Assembly: GCA_016789035.1 (NCBI GenBank)
Contig: JAEUSC010000184.1
Span: forward strand, 1-7,740
DNA: 7,740 bases
From: Candidatus Omnitrophota bacterium
GTDB lineage: Bacteria; Omnitrophota; Gorgyraeia; Zapsychrales; Fredricksoniimonadaceae
Direction: 5' to 3'
The notes below the pieces were generated by a model that saw only the letters and a list, made by a program, of their open reading frames with translations, was not told the origin of the DNA and made no database searches. Every line of letters starts with the position of its first letter. Positions within the stretch are counted from its first letter, which is position 1. Positions 1 to 6,298 of the stretch are shown in pieces. A program made the translations under genes and the position numbers.

Positions 1-112
1 GACGACACCAGGACGAAAATATGAGAAACGGGTCAGCGATTATATTGATTTGTGCATGAAGATCGAAGCGATTGATCATAAGATCATGGGGACATTGGCA
101 TGGCAGCGGTGA
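1..112 (+). CDS. C-terminal end of an unrecognised protein (partial)
   Basis: An open reading frame enters from the left edge in the frame beginning at base 2 and ends at the TGA at 110-112, giving 36 residues. The visible tail is hydrophilic and probably helical, with KYEKRVSDYIDLCMKIEAID in its middle and GTLAWQR at the end. No catalytic motif or family signature can be recognised in so short a piece. Its stop lies 13 nt inside the aminotransferase gene that follows, the same tight coupling seen elsewhere in this block, which supports a real upstream gene in the same operon. Function unknown; being a cut gene it cannot be named. The chance that this is merely an open stretch rather than a gene is moderate, because 36 codons without a stop is not strong evidence alone. 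Confidence 0.55.
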   Translation, partial: TTPGRKYEKRVSDYIDLCMKIEAIDHKIMGTLAWQR

Positions 113-1212
113 GATACGAAAGCGTTTTAGTTGAGCAGGCGTTTGTGCGTGAATATTCGTCGGAGTTGGAATCCACGCTGCGAAAGATGGCCGGGCTCAA
201 TGATATTAAAGGCCTCGTTCGCGATTTTGAGAAACAGTTTGCCGACTATATTGGTGTTAAGCAGGCGGTTGCCGTCAATTCAGGTAGTGACGCACTAAAG
301 ATGGCGCTAATGGCCTGCGGGGTCGGTCCGGGGGATGAGGTCATTGTCCCTGATTTGACTTATCAAGCGGTGGCGTTGGCCGTCTTTTATTGCGGTGCAA
401 AGCCGCTTTCTGTTGATGCTTCTAAGAAAGATTTGCAGATGGATCCGGCTCTCATTGAGAAAGCGGTGACAAAAAAAACAAAAGCGGTCATCGCAGCGCA
501 CATGTTTGGCAGAGCGTGTGATGTGAACGCCATTGCCGAGATTTGCCGGCGTCATAAATTGGCTTTCATTGAAGACGTTTGTCAGGCCGAAAGCTCGCAA
601 TATAACGGACGCATGTTGGGCTCTTTCGGCGATATGGCGGTCTTTTCCTTTTCTTACTACAAGCCACTCTCATCCTGTGGAGGAGGCGGCGGAATGGTGG
701 TTTGCAATAATGATCACGAAAGACGGATCCGCCACTGGATGGAGGATTGGCGCGATGATGTTGAATTGTTAAAGACTGGGCAACGGTTTGCTCCGATGTC
801 TTTTATGGACTTAATTGCTTTGCGCGTCAAATTTTCGCATTTAAAGAAGATCATTGATTCTCGTCATCAAATTAAGGCGTTTTATGAGATGGAACTCGGA
901 TCTCTGAAGGGGTTGACCATCTTTAAAGATCGTCCTCATACAGAAAGTGTGGCGCAGAATTTTGTGATATGTCATTCCCGGCGTGACCAGTTGGTAGAGT
1001 TTCTAACATCTCAAGGGATTATGGTGCAGAAACCTTATCTGGCCTTGCACCAGATGTCTGTGTTAAAGGAGAACAGTCGTTGTTTGTTTCCTGTCAGCAG
1101 TTGGTATGCAGCCAATGCTCTGCATCTTCCTCTGTATTCGTTTATGAGTCTGGATAAGGCAAAGCGGGTGGTCGATGCTTGCAAAGAATTTATCGAGGCG
1201 AACGGGGCATGA
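100..1212 (+). CDS. DegT/DnrJ/EryC1/StrS-family PLP-dependent aminotransferase
   Basis: Likely a sugar aminotransferase that moves an amino group, usually from glutamate, onto a keto-sugar nucleotide in the cytoplasm. The 370-residue length is normal for the family. Visible family features are the cofactor-phosphate segment NSGSDALKMAL (60-70), GVGPGDEVIVP (74-84), AHMFGR (133-138), IEDVCQA (157-163) with the Asp that pairs with the PLP ring nitrogen at 159, GSFGD (174-178), and FSFSYYK with the presumed Schiff-base lysine at 188. The usual G-E-G-G after the lysine is replaced by Cys and five glycines (193-198), an odd loop. The ATG at 100 follows GGGGA (88-92) at 7 nt. A GTG at 109 would give a GTGA overlap with the upstream stop but lacks a well-spaced ribosome site. 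The substrate is unknown; the neighbours suggest an amino sugar for a glycan. Confidence 0.9.
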   Translation: MAAVRYESVLVEQAFVREYSSELESTLRKMAGLNDIKGLVRDFEKQFADYIGVKQAVAVNSGSDALKMALMACGVGPGDEVIVPDLTYQAVALAVFYCGAKPLSVDASKKDLQMDPALIEKAVTKKTKAVIAAHMFGRACDVNAIAEICRRHKLAFIEDVCQAESSQYNGRMLGSFGDMAVFSFSYYKPLSSCGGGGGMVVCNNDHERRIRHWMEDWRDDVELLKTGQRFAPMSFMDLIALRVKFSHLKKIIDSRHQIKAFYEMELGSLKGLTIFKDRPHTESVAQNFVICHSRRDQLVEFLTSQGIMVQKPYLALHQMSVLKENSRCLFPVSSWYAANALHLPLYSFMSLDKAKRVVDACKEFIEANGA

Positions 1213-2204
1213 TTTTAGATCCGGCCGAACTCAAACAACGATATGCTCTACGCTTGGCTGGAGTCCAAGATAAGAAAGTCTATATCGGCCCCGAGATTGT
1301 GACGTTACAAATTAATAACACCTGCAATCTGACCTGCAAATACTGTTGGACCCATGCCCCTGGAAATCCGGCTCATTTTGATAAACCGAATCAATTTTCA
1401 TTTGAGAAGTTTCAAGGTGTGGTGCGCGATTCCGTAGATCTTAAGGTCGATCAAATACACATCACCGGTTCCGGTGAGCCGACAATGCACGCGCGTTTTC
1501 GTGAGATGATGCGTTATCTGGAACATAAACCTGTTTACGTGAAGCTTTTGACTAATGCCACATTCCCAACGGAATATTGTGATGATGTCATCAAAGGCGA
1601 TCATGTTATCATTGATTTAAGCGCGGTTAATCGCGAACAGTATAAACAACTGCAAGGAAAGGACCTGTTTGATCGCGTTTTGGCCAATATCAAGCGGTTG
1701 GTATTTTTGCGCGATACAATAAAGTCTAAATTTTTTATCGAAGTTGTTTATATAGTTAATAGAGACAATGTTCATCAGGCGGATGAAATGAAGGCCTTGA
1801 TGTCGCAGTTGAAGGTGGATTTACTTTATTTTGAAAGAATGAATGTTCACGCCTATAACCGTGATATTGCAGTTCCGGAAAATCGTGTGGCTGAAGTTGC
1901 CGGCGAGGACCGTATCACTCCGCCGGAATGTCTGCATGGTTGGTTTTTTGTTATCTTAAAGCCCGGTGATCTGGCCAGCATGTGCTGTCGTATTCATCAG
2001 ATGCATTTGGGCGATTTATCCAAATTGTCATTTAAACAGCTCTGGCTGTCTTCACACATGATGAATGTTCGTTTATTAGGAAAATATGGGGAAGTCCAGA
2101 AGAAATACAAAGCTTGTGAAACCTGTCCTTACTATGAAAAAAATATTAAGCGAATGACGGATGCCAGGCAATTAGGAAAAAATGAACAAACCCTTACTCA
2201 ATGA
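1209..2204 (+). CDS. Radical SAM protein with SPASM/twitch-like C-terminal Cys region (paralogue A)
   Basis: Radical SAM enzyme of 331 residues. The [4Fe-4S] motif C39-N-L-T-C43-K-Y-C46 would bind the cluster that cleaves S-adenosylmethionine, and GSGEP (87-91) stands at the usual GGEP position. The C-terminal part has C241 in PECLHGWFF, then a Gly, C259-C260, LGDL and a C303-x2-C306 pair, resembling the auxiliary-cluster region of SPASM or twitch enzymes. The ATG at 1209 overlaps the aminotransferase stop as ATGA and follows GAGG (1195-1198). This start also matches the N-terminus of paralogue D residue for residue in position (M-x-L-D-x-x-E-L-K). A longer frame reaching back to 1179 is less likely. 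Known twitch/SPASM enzymes act on sugars or peptides; with an aminotransferase upstream, a sugar substrate is inferred. The reaction is unknown. Confidence 0.88.
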   Translation: MILDPAELKQRYALRLAGVQDKKVYIGPEIVTLQINNTCNLTCKYCWTHAPGNPAHFDKPNQFSFEKFQGVVRDSVDLKVDQIHITGSGEPTMHARFREMMRYLEHKPVYVKLLTNATFPTEYCDDVIKGDHVIIDLSAVNREQYKQLQGKDLFDRVLANIKRLVFLRDTIKSKFFIEVVYIVNRDNVHQADEMKALMSQLKVDLLYFERMNVHAYNRDIAVPENRVAEVAGEDRITPPECLHGWFFVILKPGDLASMCCRIHQMHLGDLSKLSFKQLWLSSHMMNVRLLGKYGEVQKKYKACETCPYYEKNIKRMTDARQLGKNEQTLTQ

Positions 2205-3198
2205 TATTACCGTTGAGATTACCAATCATTGTCAGCTGAATTGCCAGCATTGCGGCATTTGGGCGGAAAAAGACCGGCATCAAATGACTGCATCCATGAC
2301 GGTCAAAATGATCCGTAATTTGTTGCAGCGTTTTCGAATCAATTTTATTTCCATTACAGGCGGGGAGCCTTTTCTCAATAGAAATTGCGGACGGATTTTA
2401 AAGGCTTTGGCATTTTTTCGCGAGCGCAAAGAGATTACGGGTTTCGGGGTGTATTCCAATGCCGCCTATTTTGAAGGTGTGCGTCGGGTTCTAACATCGT
2501 ACGGGCCTCAATTACGTGGAATGCATATGGGCATTAGCATCGACGGCGGCGCCGAAATTCATGATCTTCTGCGGGGAGCTGGAGCTTACGAAAAGACGAT
2601 GCGGACCATCCAATGGATTTCCGAAAACTATTCGAATGACATCGTCCTTGAATTTAAGTTCACAATTAACCAGGTCAATTATAAAGAGTTAACTGACGTT
2701 TACCGGTTGGCCCGCCGTTTTAACGTCCGGTTTTCGCCCAAAATAATGGAATCCGGTGTGTCTGTTTATTATCATCGCCATGACATGCCTAACGCGTCAT
2801 CACTGGCCATGATTAATACGGACATTATTGCCCATGTGCAAAGGCAGGTTACCCAAATGCTGGAGGAGAATTACCCCGGTGTCAACCGCGAGATGGTAGA
2901 AGCCACAATGGTCTTGTTGTCTGGCGGTCGCAAGTGCATTCGCGCGTGTGAAACGCCGGCCCGGTCACTATTTATTACGTCTCGTAAGGACATTCATCCG
3001 TGTCTTTATTTGCCGTCTGGTGGAAAGTTGAAGGACGATGGTAGTCTTCCCGAGACTTTGGATTCTGTTCGGGATAGACATACAAAAGACGCTGCGCAGG
3101 GAAAGTGTCCAGGGTGCTTTGCGTATCACGGATTTTTGAAGAAGTTTAATTTAGCGTACCTTCAACCACAAAGCGAGCAGCAGCCTCAGCTCCAGTAA
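2182..3198 (+). CDS. Radical SAM protein, MoaA/SPASM-like (B, distinct subfamily)
   Basis: Radical SAM enzyme of 338 residues. The core starts almost at once: VEITNHCQLNCQHC contains C17, C21 and C24, followed by a canonical GGEP (60-63) and ISIDGG (118-123). The C-terminal third has C252, C256 in ACETPARS, C274 in IHPCLY, and C309-x2-C312, a layout suggesting at least one auxiliary iron-sulfur cluster. It lacks the IGP-containing N-terminal segment and the C-x-x-G-W-F motif of the other three radical SAM proteins here, so it belongs to another subfamily. The ATG at 2182 lies 23 nt inside gene A, with AGGA (2174-2177) at a short 4-nt spacing. The last residues are Gln-rich (LQPQSEQQPQLQ) and are encoded opposite the end of the glycosyltransferase gene. 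The substrate is unknown. Confidence 0.87.
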   Translation: MNKPLLNDITVEITNHCQLNCQHCGIWAEKDRHQMTASMTVKMIRNLLQRFRINFISITGGEPFLNRNCGRILKALAFFRERKEITGFGVYSNAAYFEGVRRVLTSYGPQLRGMHMGISIDGGAEIHDLLRGAGAYEKTMRTIQWISENYSNDIVLEFKFTINQVNYKELTDVYRLARRFNVRFSPKIMESGVSVYYHRHDMPNASSLAMINTDIIAHVQRQVTQMLEENYPGVNREMVEATMVLLSGGRKCIRACETPARSLFITSRKDIHPCLYLPSGGKLKDDGSLPETLDSVRDRHTKDAAQGKCPGCFAYHGFLKKFNLAYLQPQSEQQPQLQ

Positions 3199-4351
3199 AC
3201 CAGCTTTCAGGTGCGGGTTTGGGTCGCGGTTGAGATAATTGGTCTTTGACAGCTTGGGCCAGTGATTTTCCGGTCATCGTATCGTGATGAAGGATGTTGC
3301 TTTGGAATTTTTCCTGGAATAGTTGGGCGCGTGCAATCTGATCGTTGGTCGGCATGGGAGAATTCTGATTTTGATACGGAATAATGACCGACGGTGTTCC
3401 AAAACGCATCAGTTGAACGGACGTATTGTAGCCGCATAAACTCACGGAAAGGGCACAATGGCGAAGATGTTCATCCAAATTGTCCAGATGACCCGCTAAG
3501 AGAATGCGGTCTTTGTCACTCGGCTGAATGCAGGATCTGAAAAGCTCCATTTCTTTGGAGGAAGTAGCCGGGCCGCAGGCCAAAATCATTCGTATTTTTG
3601 TGTCGAGAAATTTCATGGATTCGATCGCGGTCGTGATGATTTTGGGATATACCGCGCCGCCTCCGCGGCTGACAATGATCGTCGAAGATTTTTTATCAAT
3701 GGGAATCAATGTTCCGCCCGTGGTCGTGGGCTGTGGAAAAACATAGCCGGTATAAATCAGTCGTTTACCGAGCCCTTTTAAAATTTGTTTATGTATTTGA
3801 GAGAGTGCCGGTGATGAAATGGTCTCTTGGATATAACGGGTTTCCAGCTGCTTGGGTGAATGAATAAGAAAAGCATCAAAGGCAGAAAAAACGGCTTTAT
3901 AGAGCTCAGAGAATTTTTTGTTTTCAAACCGTTCAATGTCGATGATGAGCGGATAACCAATGCTGGCGATAATGCGCGCTTCTCTGTTGCGTAAGTAGCG
4001 GATCGTGGGCAAAAGTTCCGGCATGTAGGCCAGTCGACCGAAGGGAAAGAACTCGGTGATAAAAACATCAGGTTTGAATTCAGCGGCGGTCTGAAGAATA
4101 AATTTGGCGCGCGCCGTTGATGACGTCGGGACGGCATGAGCTTGAAAACTGGCCTTGGTATCAAACGGAAGAGGGATGTCTAAAACGCGGCAGCCTTCGG
4201 GAAATTGGACATAAGGCTGGGGCAATCCTCCCTGGAGGATCAAGACCTCAGCGCTCTTTCGGCACAAAGCGGAACATAACGCAAGGCTCCGGGTCGTATG
4301 CCCAAGGGTTTGTTTATGAGTGTAATGAAATAGGATGCGTATTTTTTTCAT
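3146..4351 (-). CDS. MurG-like predicted glycosyltransferase (COG4671-type)
   Basis: Likely a cytoplasmic, GT-B fold sugar transferase of 401 residues. Starting at MKKIRILFHY, it shows TLGHTTRSLAL (15-25), equivalent to the glycine-rich first loop of MurG-like enzymes. ITEFFPFGR (98-106) is characteristic of the COG4671 predicted glycosyltransferases, followed by VSRGGGAVYP (227-236) at the start of the second domain. SLCGYNTSVQLMRFGTPSVI (304-323) is the nucleotide-sugar binding segment, matching the usual S-x-x-G-Y-N-T...G-x-P pattern. No membrane segment is visible. The open frame extends upstream to 4417, but those 22 residues look non-coding and overlap the divergent gene. No clear Shine-Dalgarno precedes the ATG. 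It is the only minus-strand gene and is convergent with radical SAM B (53-nt overlap). Donor and acceptor are unknown. Confidence 0.85.
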   Translation of the reverse strand: MKKIRILFHYTHKQTLGHTTRSLALCSALCRKSAEVLILQGGLPQPYVQFPEGCRVLDIPLPFDTKASFQAHAVPTSSTARAKFILQTAAEFKPDVFITEFFPFGRLAYMPELLPTIRYLRNREARIIASIGYPLIIDIERFENKKFSELYKAVFSAFDAFLIHSPKQLETRYIQETISSPALSQIHKQILKGLGKRLIYTGYVFPQPTTTGGTLIPIDKKSSTIIVSRGGGAVYPKIITTAIESMKFLDTKIRMILACGPATSSKEMELFRSCIQPSDKDRILLAGHLDNLDEHLRHCALSVSLCGYNTSVQLMRFGTPSVIIPYQNQNSPMPTNDQIARAQLFQEKFQSNILHHDTMTGKSLAQAVKDQLSQPRPKPAPESWFTGAEAAARFVVEGTLN

Positions 4352-4378
4352 CGACGTTAAAGTGGAATGTAGTATAAC
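4351..4378 (+). promoter_or_regulatory. Possible divergent promoter for the right-hand operon
   Basis: TCGACG (4351-4356) and TATAAC (4373-4378) are 16 nt apart on the + strand, matching sigma-70 consensus at 4 of 6 and 5 of 6. A start near 4385 would give a roughly 22-nt leader containing GGAAAA (4395-4400) before the ATG at 4408. Its -10 overlaps the -10 of the opposing minus-strand candidate, so the two could compete. It lies in the 56-nt gap 4352-4407, the only divergent spacer in the window. Confidence 0.3.
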
Positions 4379-4399
4379 TTTTTTTAAGGAAATTGGAAA
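4371..4399 (-). promoter_or_regulatory. Possible promoter for the glycosyltransferase gene
   Basis: Reading the minus strand, TTTCCA (4399-4394) and TATACT (4376-4371) are separated by 17 nt, matching sigma-70 consensus at 4 of 6 and 5 of 6 bases. Transcription would begin near 4364, leaving a leader of only about 12 nt before the ATG at 4351. That fits the lack of a visible Shine-Dalgarno. This is a pattern match only. Confidence 0.35.
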
Positions 4400-4407
4400 A
4401 TAAAACA

Positions 4408-5124
4408 ATGGGCCCAAACGTTTTTATCCGGGATGATGACGCCCACACGTTAAATAAAGCGTTTCGGTTTTATTTTGATGCGGCGATGGACCGCGGCCTG
4501 CCCATTGTTTATGCAGTTATTCCCGGCAAAATGGATGAGCGATTTATTCGGTTCTTACGTCGTGCGAAAGAAAGAACACCGCGATTGCTTGATATCGTTC
4601 AGCACGGCTGGATCCATGCTAATCATTCTGTCCGTAATGGGACGAAATATGAGTTTGGAACCGGACGTTCTTTAAATGTTCAGCGCGACGACATCCGGCA
4701 GGGGCAAATGAAGATGAGTGAATCATTCGGGGATCTTTGTCTGCCTGCATTTGTTCCGCCCTATCATGGTTTCGATGAGCGAACGTTGCGTGTGATTAAC
4801 GAAGAAGGTTTTAAAGTGTTTTCGGCGGGGGGCCGTCGTCCTGGGAGTAGGAAACAATTTTTGCAACTACCGGCTGAGATTTCGTTTAGTCGGTATGACG
4901 AAGGCCGGACAAGCGTTTATAAGGCCGCTGATGTTCTTGGCCTTTTAGCCAAGGGTATTAGCCGTCGGGCGATATCAGGACTATTGACGCATCATGCCGA
5001 TTTTAAGACGTCCGCATCGAGAAAAGAATTGACCAGGTTTTTTGATTTTCTAGCCGCGTTAAAATCGAAGAAGGAATGGCGTGTGGTTTTGTTTTCGGAT
5101 GTCTTATCAGGATTAAGTTCATAG
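4408..5124 (+). CDS. NodB-like polysaccharide deacetylase homologue (first copy)
   Basis: A 238-residue member of the polysaccharide deacetylase (carbohydrate esterase 4) superfamily, likely a metal-dependent N- or O-deacetylase. Motif 1 is FIRDDD (6-11), carrying the catalytic-base and metal-ligand Asp pair. Motif 2 is QHGWIHANH (65-73) with the H-x3-H ligands H66 and H70. FVPPYH (115-120) stands where the usual R-P-P-Y motif lies, and LLTHHAD (192-198) supplies the late His. There is no signal peptide or membrane segment, so it should act in the cytoplasm, unlike secreted chitin or peptidoglycan deacetylases. The ATG at 4408 is chosen over an in-frame TTG at 4393 because its N-terminus aligns without gaps to the second copy at 7289, and GGAAAA lies 7 nt upstream. 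It heads the right-hand operon. Substrate unknown. Confidence 0.82.
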   Translation: MGPNVFIRDDDAHTLNKAFRFYFDAAMDRGLPIVYAVIPGKMDERFIRFLRRAKERTPRLLDIVQHGWIHANHSVRNGTKYEFGTGRSLNVQRDDIRQGQMKMSESFGDLCLPAFVPPYHGFDERTLRVINEEGFKVFSAGGRRPGSRKQFLQLPAEISFSRYDEGRTSVYKAADVLGLLAKGISRRAISGLLTHHADFKTSASRKELTRFFDFLAALKSKKEWRVVLFSDVLSGLSS

Positions 5125-5132
5125 AAAGGAAG
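5124..5132 (+). promoter_or_regulatory. Ribosome binding site for radical SAM C
   Basis: GAAAGGAAG begins on the last base of the preceding stop codon. Its AGGA core (5127-5130) lies 4 nt before the ATG at 5135 and 7 nt before the adjacent in-frame ATG at 5138. Spacing favours 5138, which would shorten the protein by one Met; either is possible. Confidence 0.6.
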
Positions 5133-5134
5133 CA

Positions 5135-6298
5135 ATGATGACGACCAGCGCGCTGTCCAAAATCACCGATCCCGGCGTAAGGGATGCCTTGCGAATCAAG
5201 AGCGCTATAGTTGGAAGGCCGCTCATTGGGCCTAAATCCGTGAATATACATGTCATCAATTCCTGCAATTATCGCTGTCAGTTTTGCTGGTATTTCTCAC
5301 CGCACGTCAAAGATCATCCCAAAGGTAAGATGCTCGATTACAAAGTTCTAGAAGGTGTTTTCAGAGATTGCCAGGAAATGGGTGTCGATGAAATCAATCT
5401 TGAAGGTGGCGAGACCACTGTTTATCCCTACTGGATGGACGCCTTTCGCGAAGTCCATGACCTTGGCATGCGTTTGATCGCGTATACGCACCTCGATTAC
5501 GAAGCCGATATCGAGAAACTCCGCACGCTGGCTTATGCGGAACAGTTGACGGTCAATTTTTCCGCGATGACCGAAGAATCGTTTAAGCGCGTTCATGGAA
5601 AACACACGTCCATGACGAGGGTCTTAAAAAATATGGACCGCTTGCTGGCCATTCGCGACAAAATCGGTAAGCCTAAAATTCGCCTATCTTTTGTGGTCTA
5701 CAATTATAACTATAAAGAAGTTCCTGCTTTCTTGGAAATGGCACAGCAGCGCAAAGTCGATCAGGTCATGTTCCGGTTTTTTAAAGCGACCGAAGAAATG
5801 AAGGAACTTGTTTTTAATGAACAGGAATTATCTGAGCTGCGTGACATTGTTGAGACGGCATTGAAGAAGGAGTATTGCTTTCCACACGATTTAAAAACGC
5901 TTCAAAATCTTCTGGCCAACGGTCAAATGTTAGAAAAGATTGTGGCACTGCAGCATACGGAAAATCACAATGACCGCTTGCTGTTTTATGACGCGACCGG
6001 AGGCAAAACGAATTGTTATGTCGGTTGGTTCTACGGTCATATTGATGAAAAAGGAAGGGTGATTGCTCCTTGTGACAATGTCAGTGTTTGTATGGCCGGC
6101 AATATCTATGAACGCCGTTTCAAGGACATTTGGTTCGATAATCAGCCTATGTGGGATGTTTTGAATGAGGCATCCAAAGGAATTCACACGTGTACAAACA
6201 AATGGCAGCAATGCCGATATTGCAGTTATGTTCCGATTAACAAATATTTTCATGAGCGTGTTTTGCATGCGAAGGGGATAAAAGCGGATGCATCTTGA
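5135..6298 (+). CDS. Radical SAM protein with extended SPASM-like domain (paralogue C)
   Basis: Radical SAM enzyme of 387 residues, the longest of the four. The segment GRPLIGPKSVNIHVINSC leads into C44-N-Y-R-C48-Q-F-C51; the GGEP position reads GGET (91-94). The C-terminal region has C294 in NCYVGWFY, G307, C313, C319, C353, C360 and C363, a richer Cys set than in A or D and closer to a full SPASM pattern with two auxiliary clusters. Relative to A and D it carries additional sequence around 217-280 before the Cys region. It shares IGP and C-x-x-G-W-F with A and D, so the three form one family. It follows the deacetylase by 10 nt and overlaps gene D by 11 nt, clearly one operon. The start could be the ATG at 5138. 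Reaction and substrate are unknown. Confidence 0.88.
   Translation: MMTTSALSKITDPGVRDALRIKSAIVGRPLIGPKSVNIHVINSCNYRCQFCWYFSPHVKDHPKGKMLDYKVLEGVFRDCQEMGVDEINLEGGETTVYPYWMDAFREVHDLGMRLIAYTHLDYEADIEKLRTLAYAEQLTVNFSAMTEESFKRVHGKHTSMTRVLKNMDRLLAIRDKIGKPKIRLSFVVYNYNYKEVPAFLEMAQQRKVDQVMFRFFKATEEMKELVFNEQELSELRDIVETALKKEYCFPHDLKTLQNLLANGQMLEKIVALQHTENHNDRLLFYDATGGKTNCYVGWFYGHIDEKGRVIAPCDNVSVCMAGNIYERRFKDIWFDNQPMWDVLNEASKGIHTCTNKWQQCRYCSYVPINKYFHERVLHAKGIKADAS
6271..6278 (+). promoter_or_regulatory. Ribosome binding site for radical SAM D
   Basis: GAAGGGGA sits inside the end of gene C, 9 nt before the ATG at 6288. It supports an 11-nt gene overlap rather than a later start, and this start aligns with the N-terminus of paralogue A. 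Confidence 0.55.

Noticed and set aside
470..481. Run of eight A bases in the aminotransferase gene as a slippage or frameshift site
   Set aside because: The frame stays open and family motifs are intact on both sides. The run comes from the T-K-K-T-K codons, and nothing shows a programmed event.
1462..1477. Perfect inverted repeat TCACCGG-TT-CCGGTGA
   Set aside because: It encodes the ITGSGEP motif region of radical SAM A, where codon choice can create a short palindrome. It is deep inside a gene and is not repeated elsewhere, so an operator role is unsupported.
3778..4164. 128-residue minus-strand open frame inside the glycosyltransferase region
   Set aside because: It is an alternate frame of the glycosyltransferase gene, with no recognisable motif or ribosome site.
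4393..4407. TTG start giving five extra residues on the first deacetylase
   Set aside because: The AAGGA before it is only 2 nt away, and the ATG at 4408 lines up with the start of the second deacetylase copy without gaps.
4352..4417. Upstream extension of the glycosyltransferase frame to 4417
   Set aside because: The extra 22 residues do not resemble the family, overlap the divergent gene, and MKKIRILF at 4351 is a typical family N-terminus.
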